Source of the DNA: Planctomycetota bacterium
GTDB lineage: Bacteria > Planctomycetota > Planctomycetia > Pirellulales > Pirellulaceae
Assembly (NCBI GenBank): GCA_019347795.1
Contig: JAHWKS010000323.1
Span: 1-6,662 of the forward strand
DNA length: 6,662 bases
Direction: 5' to 3'
How positions within the stretch are numbered: the stretch's first letter is position 1; each line of letters opens with the position of its first letter. The translations under genes were made by a program, and so were the position numbers. Below the pieces are notes generated by a model. That model saw only the letters and a list, made by a program, of their open reading frames with translations. It was not told the DNA's origin and did no database searches. Below, in pieces: positions 1 to 5,347 of this stretch.

Positions 1-147
1 GAAGGACCAGACAGACCTTGATTCACTGACTCCTGACTCCCGACTCCTGACTCCTCTCGTTCAGGGTCAGGAGTCACGAGGCGGTGTGAAGGACCAGACA
101 GACCTTGATTCACTGACTCCTGACTCCCGACTCCTGACTCCTGTCGT
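1..147 (+). repeat. In-frame direct duplication, 87-bp period, inside the kinase gene
   Basis: Bases 1-60 and 88-147 match at 59 of 60 positions (C56 versus G143 is the only difference), with 27 bp between the copies. The period of 87 bp equals 29 codons, so the duplication keeps the kinase reading frame. Each copy contains four heptamers of consensus TGACTCC (27-54 and 114-141; the third unit is CGACTCC). They are read as LTPDSRLLTP because three heptamers make seven codons. More copies may lie upstream, as the window begins exactly at a copy boundary. Confidence 0.95.
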
Positions 148-490
148 CAAGATCCTCGACTTCGGCCTGGCCCGCTTCGCGGCGGAGGCCCTCAACCAGG
201 ATACGTCATCCGCCGGGCCGGCGGAGCCGCGGCTCACTTCCTGGGGCGCGACGATGGGGACGCCCGACTACATCGCTCCCGAGCAGTCGCAAAGCGCCCG
301 CGACGCCGACATCCGCTCGGATATTACAGTCTCGGCTGCACGCTCTATTTCCTTCTTGCCGGGCGGCCGCCGTTTCCCGAGGGCGCGCCGGAAGACAAGC
401 TCCGCGCGCACTCCGCCGCCGCGCCGCAGCCGCTCTCGGAGCTGCGCGACGACCTTCCGGCGGGACTGGAGATCGTCGTCCGGCAGATGA
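2..490 (+). CDS. Ser/Thr protein kinase catalytic segment, 5'-truncated, frameshifted at about 325
   Basis: This frame is open from the first bases of the window, so the gene begins upstream and the N-lobe and HRD catalytic loop are not seen. Visible kinase landmarks are VKILDFGLARF (DFG metal-binding motif at 158-166), the activation segment ending MGTPDYIAPEQ (APE at 275-283) and DADIRSDI of subdomain IX. Directly before VVKILDFG lie about 47 residues of repeat-encoded sequence (KDQTDLDSLTPDSRLLTP twice) where homologues normally have a short beta-hairpin turn. After SDI the reading frame degenerates into an arginine/serine-rich tail and stops at 490, while the expected YSLGCTLYFLLAGRPPF continues in the next frame from 325. 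True coding in this frame is therefore 2-324, and the gene continues in the following entry. Activity is presumably phosphorylation of cytoplasmic protein substrates. Kinase identity is firm; intactness is not. Confidence 0.85.
   Translation, partial: KDQTDLDSLTPDSRLLTPLVQGQESRGGVKDQTDLDSLTPDSRLLTPVVKILDFGLARFAAEALNQDTSSAGPAEPRLTSWGATMGTPDYIAPEQSQSARDADIRSDITVSAARSISFLPGGRRFPRARRKTSSARTPPPRRSRSRSCATTFRRDWRSSSGR
48..76 (+). repeat. Small inverted repeat of the heptamer, potential hairpin
   Basis: TGACTCCT at 48-55 and AGGAGTCA at 69-76 are perfect reverse complements with a 13-base loop. CTCGT (56-60) and ACGAG (76-80) offer a competing pairing. The inverted copy lies in the 27-bp spacer between the two long direct copies, so the array contains the heptamer in both orientations. 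It lies within coding sequence. Confidence 0.7.
320..328 (+). other. Apparent one-base deletion (frameshift) in kinase subdomain IX
   Basis: Codons GAT ATT ACA at 320-328 break a conserved D-I-Y-S-L-G motif. Inserting one base between 324 and 325 restores GAT ATN TAC AGT CTC GGC and joins the frame of 2-324 to the open frame of 325-3570 with no stop. The 162 bases from 325 to 486 then encode a normal kinase C-lobe, including GRPPFPEGAPEDKLRAH and LPAGLEIVVRQMM. There is no homopolymer or classic slippery heptamer here, so an assembly error or a genuine inactivating deletion is more likely than programmed frameshifting. Confidence 0.85.
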
Positions 491-3400
491 TGGCGAAAGA
501 TCCCGACGATCGCTACCAACAACCGGCCGAAGTCGCCGCCGCGCTCGCGCCGTCTACGCGAGCGGCCGCTCAATCGACCAGGGAAACCGTCACTCCACAA
601 TCGCGACCCGTGCCTGCTCGCCGCCGCCGCCGGCCGATTGTGCTTGCGCTCCTCGCCGCCGCGTTGACGCTGTTTCTCGGCGCTGTGTTCTACGTCAACC
701 TCGGAGAGACGACCGTCAAGTTTGAAGTCAACGATCCGTCGCTGGCCGTCAAGTTCGGCGAAGGCGAGATCACCATCGACAACGACGGTCAGCCGATCCG
801 CATCACACCGGGAAGGAAGCATTCCTTCACCATTTCCCATAACGGCGTGGAGGCGCTGGCGACCTCATTCACGCTGCGCAAAGGGGAAGACGTGGTGCTG
901 GCTGTTTCGATCGAAGAGGGCCGCATCGCCGTCGTTCCACGCGGCGACGATGCACAGCTCGATTTCGGACGTGACGGCGATATCCGGCGAGAGAGTGCCC
1001 GGCCACAGGGCGTTTTCGAGCATGAGCAGCAGATACTGGAGGCGGTCGCAACCTTTCAGGGCGAACATGCCGACGACAAGCATTCAATCATGGCCATGAC
1101 GCTCTCGGCGGATCGGCGGACGATCGCCACTCGTCACACCACCGGGGTTGTCGCAGTGTGGGACGTTCCGCAGCGGCGCGAAAGGGCATCCTGGAAGCTC
1201 GATCCGACGCGTGGTCGCCGCTTAGGCTTAAGCGGCGGCATCGCTCTGTCGGCGGAAGGCGCGTGGCTTGCAGTGGCGGGCGATCGGAGCGTCAGTCTTC
1301 ACAAGGCCCTCACCGGGCGCCTCGCGCACCAATTCGAGACCCCACCAGGACTGTCGCTTTCAGTGTCGTTCTCGCCGGACGGGAGGATTTTGGCCGGCGG
1401 TAGCGTCGGCGGGGATCCATTCGGGGAAGAATTCGGCCGAAGATTCTTCTTGAAACTTTGGGGGGGCGGCAAGGAACCTGTCGAGTTTGAGCTTCCCGAC
1501 ATATTGGCCGCCGCGCCGGAAGACGAGCGACGAATCATTGTCAGAGACATGGCCTTTTCCCCTGATGGGAAACACTTCATTGTCGCCGGCAGCGTTCAAC
1601 GAGTCGTGAGGCCGAACGAGGCGGGCAAAGGATGGCTCATTGCTTGGGACACGTCCACGAGGCGCGTGCTGCGGCGACTGCCCGACAGCGATCCCCCCGC
1701 GACGGACGTCGCCTTTACCGCCGATGGACAATACCTGCTCACGTGCCATGGCGGCGGTCTCGAAGAACAGAGTTTGTTCCGCGTACGGCGCGTCGGAACC
1801 GGAGAAGTCGTCCGCACGTTCGGCGGGAAGGCGGAGAGAATTGGATCGCTGGATGTTTCGCCGGACGACCGGTTCGCTGTCACTGTTAGCCATCAGGGCG
1901 CCGCCCGTCTTTGGCGAATAGCGACCGGAGAAGAACTTGCCCATTTCAAGCCTCCGTCGCGGAGGCGACTCCGGCAAAGCGACGAACGACTCTCGTTCCC
2001 CGTAGGCGCGGCCTTCCTAGACGACAGTTCATTCGTCATTGCCAACACCGACAGCCTTGCCGTCTGGCGCCTTCGCGAAGAATCCCCGGCGACAGAGGCC
2101 AGCAAAAAGCCGCACGCCCCAATCCTCGTCCCTACGGCGGACGTTCCCACTCTCGAGCCGAAGGAGACTCTGCGGGGCGAGCGATCCGGCGGTGTCGATC
2201 TGCTCGGCGGCGGAGTTACCGGCTTTGCGATTACGGCAGACCGGCGGACGGCGTTTGTCGGGCACGCCGGCGGCGGGGTCGCGGTTGTGGATTTGAGCGA
2301 GAAGCGGCAAATCGCATCCTTGAAAATGGGGGTCGCGGCGCCGACGCTGGCAGCTTCGGCCGACGGCCGGTGGGTGGCGGCGGGGAACTCGCAGGGGAAT
2401 ATCCGGATCTGGAGCGTGGCCGAGCAAGAACCGGTGCTCACGGTCGAGGAGTACGACGGGAACATTCGCAGCCTCGCGCTCTCCGCGGACGGGCAGGTGC
2501 TCATCTCCGGCGCCATGCAAAACCCGGGAAGCCGCAAAGGCGAGCGGCGCTTCACGCCGGCCGAGCCGCTGGCGGTGTGGAAGGTGGGCAAGCCGGACGC
2601 GGCGGCGATTGCCGAGCTTCCCGCGACGGTGCAGCGGCCGCCGGAGAATATTCGCATCGATGTGGACGCGGTGCGGTACTCGCCCACCGGCCGCTTCCTC
2701 GCGGTAGCCGGCAACAACTGGCGGTATGGGGAGAAGGATGAGTTGGCCGAGATCGAGGATTTCCTCTACCTCTGGGACCTCAAGGCGAGCCGCTCGCCGC
2801 GTCGGCTTGAGCGGGTCAAGACGCATGCCACGACTCTCGCCTTTACGCCCGATGAGATTCGGTTTATCACCGGCCACGCCGGCGACGACGTGGAAAGCTG
2901 CGTGCTGCGGATCTGGGACATCGACTCCGGCCGCGTCGTCGCGGAGATGCGGGGACACGCGGCGCCAATCATTTCGGTGGACGTCTCGCCCGATGGAAAA
3001 CTGGCGGCGTCGGTTGATAGCGGAGGCGAAGTGCGCGTGTGGCGCTTCGCTGATATGCGAGAGATCGCTCGTCTTGCCTCACAAGATCCCTCGCGCCGCG
3101 AGCGGTCGCATGCGGCGTTTCTCGCCGACAGTCGCACACTCCTGACGGCCGGCGCCGAAGGGGTCAAGCTGTGGAGCTTGCCCGAGGAGGGGACTGAGGA
3201 ATCGCAAGCGAAGTCGGATGATGCGAAGCTGTCCGCCTTGGACGAATTGGTCCAGCTCGCTGAAGTAAACCTCGCCCGCATGGAGCAACTGTTCCTCGCG
3301 GGAGTCGCTTCCAGCACGAGCGTACTTGACGCGAAAGTCGAGCTGCTGGAAGCGAAGATGCGCCGCGCGGAGAAACAAGGGGACCAGGCCGAGTTGGTCA

Positions 3401-3570
3401 ACGTGCTGGAGCGGCTGGTCGCGATCCGCGAAGAGCACGTGGTTCGCATCCGTGACGCGGTCCAGCAGGGCGCCGCGTCTCAAATCGCTCATCACCAGGC
3501 TCAAAAGGCGCTTCTTGAAGCAAAGCTCCGCTTGAGCGAAGAGCGGTCCCGGCTGAAAGCAAACGACTAG
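487..3570 (+). CDS. Membrane-anchored kinase C-terminus with PEGA-like domain, WD40 propellers and helical tail
   Basis: Residues are numbered from the ATG at 487, the first start codon in this frame. It lies inside kinase subdomain XI (RQMMAKDPDDRYQQPAEV), and kinase-like coding in this frame actually begins at 325, so this is probably not an independent start but the rest of the preceding kinase. Order: end of C-lobe (1-20); basic stretch RRRRR (45-49); hydrophobic helix (about 50-71), with the positive-inside rule placing the kinase in the cytoplasm and the rest outside; PEGA-like beta domain (about 75-150: ITPGRKHSFTI, SFTLRKGEDVVL); WD40-like blades from about 190 to 900, with strand-d signatures near residues 225, 272, 325, 387, 434, 476, 527, 601, 642, 698, 763, 810, 852 and 896; then a charged helical tail (about 911-1027) containing two similar 32-residue repeats. 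A 40-residue linker (about 530-570) separates blades 7 and 8. WD40 regions usually bind proteins, so a sensing or scaffolding role is inferred. No ligand can be named. Confidence 0.85.
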   Translation: MMAKDPDDRYQQPAEVAAALAPSTRAAAQSTRETVTPQSRPVPARRRRRPIVLALLAAALTLFLGAVFYVNLGETTVKFEVNDPSLAVKFGEGEITIDNDGQPIRITPGRKHSFTISHNGVEALATSFTLRKGEDVVLAVSIEEGRIAVVPRGDDAQLDFGRDGDIRRESARPQGVFEHEQQILEAVATFQGEHADDKHSIMAMTLSADRRTIATRHTTGVVAVWDVPQRRERASWKLDPTRGRRLGLSGGIALSAEGAWLAVAGDRSVSLHKALTGRLAHQFETPPGLSLSVSFSPDGRILAGGSVGGDPFGEEFGRRFFLKLWGGGKEPVEFELPDILAAAPEDERRIIVRDMAFSPDGKHFIVAGSVQRVVRPNEAGKGWLIAWDTSTRRVLRRLPDSDPPATDVAFTADGQYLLTCHGGGLEEQSLFRVRRVGTGEVVRTFGGKAERIGSLDVSPDDRFAVTVSHQGAARLWRIATGEELAHFKPPSRRRLRQSDERLSFPVGAAFLDDSSFVIANTDSLAVWRLREESPATEASKKPHAPILVPTADVPTLEPKETLRGERSGGVDLLGGGVTGFAITADRRTAFVGHAGGGVAVVDLSEKRQIASLKMGVAAPTLAASADGRWVAAGNSQGNIRIWSVAEQEPVLTVEEYDGNIRSLALSADGQVLISGAMQNPGSRKGERRFTPAEPLAVWKVGKPDAAAIAELPATVQRPPENIRIDVDAVRYSPTGRFLAVAGNNWRYGEKDELAEIEDFLYLWDLKASRSPRRLERVKTHATTLAFTPDEIRFITGHAGDDVESCVLRIWDIDSGRVVAEMRGHAAPIISVDVSPDGKLAASVDSGGEVRVWRFADMREIARLASQDPSRRERSHAAFLADSRTLLTAGAEGVKLWSLPEEGTEESQAKSDDAKLSALDELVQLAEVNLARMEQLFLAGVASSTSVLDAKVELLEAKMRRAEKQGDQAELVNVLERLVAIREEHVVRIRDAVQQGAASQIAHHQAQKALLEAKLRLSEERSRLKAND

Positions 3571-3581
3571 CGGCTTTCCCG

Positions 3582-3609
3582 ATTCGCCACTCGCCATTCG
3601 CTACTCGCC
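3582..3609. repeat. Heptamer tandem array in convergent intergenic gap
   Basis: Four back-to-back 7-bp units run ATTCGCC, ACTCGCC, ATTCGCT, ACTCGCC. Read as two 14-bp units they differ at one base. The array fills most of the 45 bp between the kinase stop (3570) and the ferredoxin stop (3616). I see no stem-loop with a T-run here, so it does not look like an intrinsic terminator. It differs in sequence from the TGACTCC array at the window start but has the same unit length. Confidence 0.85.
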
Positions 3610-3615
3610 CCACTG

Positions 3616-4011
3616 CTACGCCTGCGCCTTCAGCTCGGCCAGGTGCTGGGCCGTCCCCACGAGCCGGTCCCAATTCTCGTGGATGTAGTCGGGCGGGCCG
3701 CCGACCTGGGCCACCACGGTGGCAACCAGCTCCGTGGGGACCATCTCGATCGCGTCCCAGGGGCAGACGAGCAACTCGTACGGATTGGACGCCTTGCCGG
3801 GGATGTGGACGCAGACCTCGCAGCCCACGCACCGCTCCAGGTCGATCTCGCACCACTGCTCGGTCCCCTTGATCACGCCGCGATCCATCCGCTTCAGCTC
3901 GATGCAGTCCACCGGGCAGACCTCCAGGCACGACTCGCAGCCGGTGCAGTTGTCGGCATTGATCACCGCCAGTTCTTTGGGAAGCTTTTTGCGCGGGCCT
4001 TGCTTGGCCAT
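3616..4011 (-). CDS. Ferredoxin-like protein with two [4Fe-4S] cluster motifs
   Basis: Small (131 aa) soluble electron carrier with two iron-sulphur motifs. The first is canonical: CTGCESCLEVCPVDC (C-x2-C-x2-C-x3-C-P), near residues 22-36. The second, CVGCEVC, is followed by 15 residues before its final cysteine in VCPWDAI, instead of the usual three. Two extra cysteines, in CPVDC and QWCEID, flank the clusters. The C-terminal 40 residues (EMVPTELVATVV onward) carry no cysteines. The ATG at 4009-4011 is preferred over the in-frame TTG two codons upstream because GAGG sits 7 nt before it. It is monocistronic here, divergent from the hydrolase gene and convergent with the kinase gene. The redox partner is unknown; no oxidoreductase is adjacent. 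Family recognition is firm, role unknown. Confidence 0.92.
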   Translation of the reverse strand: MAKQGPRKKLPKELAVINADNCTGCESCLEVCPVDCIELKRMDRGVIKGTEQWCEIDLERCVGCEVCVHIPGKASNPYELLVCPWDAIEMVPTELVATVVAQVGGPPDYIHENWDRLVGTAQHLAELKAQA

Positions 4012-4018
4012 GAACAAA

Positions 4019-4022
4019 CCTC
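4019..4022 (-). promoter_or_regulatory. Ribosome binding site of the ferredoxin gene
   Basis: On the minus strand the sequence reads GAGG, 7 nt, then ATG (4011-4009). This spacing supports the ATG over the in-frame TTG at 4017-4015, which would lie only one base from the GAGG. Confidence 0.65.
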
Positions 4023-4060
4023 AATCGGATAGCAGATATTTTTCAAAGTCGTCGTCCACC

Positions 4061-4120
4061 AACCCGAAGCGTCAGCGAGGAAGGATCCACAGTAAAAAGT
4101 CCTCACGGACGCTTCGGGTT
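4061..4120. repeat. 21-bp-arm inverted repeat (planctomycete intergenic hairpin element)
   Basis: Left arm 4061-4081 begins AACCCGAAGCGTC and ends GAGGA. Right arm 4100-4120 is its reverse complement at 19 of 21 positions, with an 18-base loop. The mismatches are near the inner third of the stem. One strand translates to NPKRQRG, a spurious peptide I recall as frequent in planctomycete gene predictions, which suggests a dispersed repeat family. It lies between two divergent genes and has no trailing T-run, so it is not an obvious terminator. It could form a cruciform or an RNA hairpin in the 5' leader of the ferredoxin transcript. Confidence 0.9.
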
Positions 4121-4191
4121 AATATCGGCGACGGGGGCTGTTCAATTATAGACCGCTGCGAAAAATGCGGAAACGGGTGTTTTCTCTCGCC

Positions 4192-4205
4192 CGCGGCGCG
4201 CCGCG
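4192..4205. promoter_or_regulatory. Perfect 14-bp palindrome upstream of the -10 box
   Basis: CGCGGCGCGCCGCG is its own reverse complement. It ends 3 bp before the TATAAT at 4209-4214 and so lies in the spacer between the -35 and -10 positions, where a repressor site could act. In GC-rich DNA such a palindrome can also arise by chance, so the operator role is a guess. Confidence 0.3.
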
Positions 4206-4208
4206 CGG

Positions 4209-4214
4209 TATAAT
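4209..4214 (+). promoter_or_regulatory. Probable -10 box for the MBL-fold hydrolase gene
   Basis: An exact TATAAT stands out in a very GC-rich stretch 51 bp upstream of the ATG at 4265, implying a leader of about 44 nt. No good -35 TTGACA match is found 16-18 bp upstream, and there is no TG extension, so promoter strength is uncertain. No clear Shine-Dalgarno sequence precedes the ATG. Confidence 0.5.
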
Positions 4215-4264
4215 CCTCTCGGATTTCGCGGCGAAGGCGGCTTCTCTTCTCCAGCGGCGGCTCT

Positions 4265-5005
4265 ATGAAGATCGTCATCCTGGGCACGGCGGGATATCAT
4301 CCCAACGAGCATCGGCACACGTCGTGCCTGGTCCTGCCGGAGTTGGGGCTGGCCTTCGACGCCGGCACGTCGCTATTCCGCATCGCGCCGCATCTGCGCA
4401 CGCGGACGCTCGACATCCTGATCTCGCACGCGCACCTGGATCACGTGGTGGGGCTGACGTTCCTTCTGGACGTGCTCTACCAGAAGAAGCTGGATCGCGT
4501 GCGCGTGCACGCCGAGGGGGCCAAGCTGGAGGCGATCGCGGGGCATCTCTTCTGCGAGCACCTGTTTCCCGTCGGTCCGCCGTTCGAGCTGATCCCGCTC
4601 GATACGACGATCGAAACCGCAGGCGGCGGCCGCGTCTCGCACTTCCCCTTGCAGCATCCCGGCGGCGCCGTCGGTTACCGCCTCGACCTGCCGGACCGCT
4701 CGATGGCCTACGTGAGCGATACCACCGCCCGGCTCGACGCCCCCTATCTTGAAAAGATTCGCGGCGTGGATTTGCTCATCCACGAGTGCAACTTCCGCGA
4801 CGGCCTGGAGGAGATCGCGGAGATGACCGGCCATAGCTGCACGACGCCCGTCGCCCAGACGGCGAAGGCGGCCGAAGTCGGGCGGCTGGTGCTGACGCAC
4901 TTCAACCCCCTCGACACGACCGACGATCCGGCGGGGCTGGACGTCGCCCGAGCGATCTTCCCCAACACCGAGCTGGCGACGGACGGGCTCGAAATTGAGT
5001 TTTGA
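4265..5005 (+). CDS. Metallo-beta-lactamase-fold hydrolase (RNase Z-like subgroup)
   Basis: Soluble 246-aa protein starting MKIVILGTAGYHP, a typical first strand of this fold. Metal-ligand motifs appear in order: HAHLDH (55-60) preceded by IS; H131 in QHPGGAVGY; D152 in YVSDTT; then GHS at 189-191 and H212 in LTHFNP. The pattern fits the RNase Z/PhnP-like branch that binds two metal ions, usually zinc, and cleaves phosphodiester bonds. It is shorter than typical RNase Z (about 300 aa) and I see no exosite arm, so tRNA 3' processing is not assured. The cyclic phosphodiesterase or general hydrolase alternatives remain open. It is transcribed alone from its own likely promoter. There is no signal peptide, so it is probably cytoplasmic. 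Fold assignment is very secure, substrate unknown. Confidence 0.93.
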   Translation: MKIVILGTAGYHPNEHRHTSCLVLPELGLAFDAGTSLFRIAPHLRTRTLDILISHAHLDHVVGLTFLLDVLYQKKLDRVRVHAEGAKLEAIAGHLFCEHLFPVGPPFELIPLDTTIETAGGGRVSHFPLQHPGGAVGYRLDLPDRSMAYVSDTTARLDAPYLEKIRGVDLLIHECNFRDGLEEIAEMTGHSCTTPVAQTAKAAEVGRLVLTHFNPLDTTDDPAGLDVARAIFPNTELATDGLEIEF

Positions 5006-5032
5006 TTGTGCCTTGGCAGGATCCCAATTTCA

Positions 5033-5062
5033 CCGGCGGGCTCGCCCGGCTCGCCCCGCCGG
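5033..5062. terminator. GC-rich hairpin between convergent genes, possible terminator
   Basis: CCGGCGGG (5033-5040) pairs with CCCGCCGG (5055-5062) around a 14-base loop. GGCTCGCCC is also tandemly repeated at 5039-5047 and 5048-5056, allowing alternative folds. It lies in the 81-bp gap after the hydrolase stop (5005) and past the stop of the opposing membrane-protein gene (5087). There is no T-run on either side, so it is not a classical intrinsic terminator. Confidence 0.35.
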
Positions 5063-5086
5063 GACAATGACTGGCCCGCTACATCG

Positions 5087-5338
5087 TTACGCTTCCTCGT
5101 TTTCGGCTTCGCGCTCGATCATGCGGCCCAACCACCAGCCCCAGACGAGATAGTGGAAGCCGGTCACCAGGAAGATCAGCCCGCCGATCACCAGCACCGG
5201 CAGAAGCTGCCCGAGCGAGAGCACCAGGAGCACCAGTCCCACGATCAACAGCAAGAGCATCGCCAAAAAGATCGACAGCCAGGAGCTGCGGCGAGGGATC
5301 TTTTCCGGCGGAAGGGGGCGGGGCGGAGGGGCGGGCAT
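5087..5338 (-). CDS. Small two-helix membrane protein of unknown function
   Basis: 83-aa protein with a proline-rich, positively charged N-terminus (MPAPPPRPLPPEKIPRRSS), two hydrophobic stretches (about residues 20-43 and 45-71, the second ending HYLVWGWWLG) and an acidic tail (REAENEEA). This predicts a helical hairpin in the membrane with both ends in the cytoplasm by the positive-inside rule, though the short turn between helices makes the topology tentative. The ATG at 5338-5336 is 9 bp after the mqnD stop codon on the same strand, so co-transcription with mqnD and possible translational coupling are likely. The ribosome binding site is weak (CAGG close to the ATG). I do not recognise the family. 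A link to quinone metabolism is suggested only by position. Confidence 0.75.
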   Translation of the reverse strand: MPAPPPRPLPPEKIPRRSSWLSIFLAMLLLLIVGLVLLVLSLGQLLPVLVIGGLIFLVTGFHYLVWGWWLGRMIEREAENEEA

Positions 5339-5347
5339 CGCCTGATT

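Noticed and set aside
27..147. CRISPR array
   Set aside because: Units are 7 bp with no spacers, and the larger duplication has only two copies in a coding frame.
268..840. Minus-strand 190-aa open frame opposite the kinase
   Set aside because: It is a GC-rich shadow: arginine-heavy, no recognisable motif, and it overlaps a clear kinase coding frame on the other strand.
1893..2958. Long minus-strand frames opposite the WD40 region (274 and 309 aa)
   Set aside because: They are antisense to well-formed WD40 blades and have low-complexity composition; the high GC content explains the lack of stops.
3571..3615. Intrinsic terminator between kinase and ferredoxin genes
   Set aside because: The gap is a heptamer array without a stable stem or T-run on either strand.
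3398..4024. 208-aa minus-strand frame overlapping the ferredoxin gene
   Set aside because: It runs out of phase through the two-cluster motifs and extends into the kinase tail; the ferredoxin frame has the cysteines and a ribosome binding site.
3719..4213. Plus-strand 164-aa frame containing NPKRQRG
   Set aside because: It is antisense to the ferredoxin gene and then reads through the inverted repeat; this is a typical spurious ORF from that repeat element.
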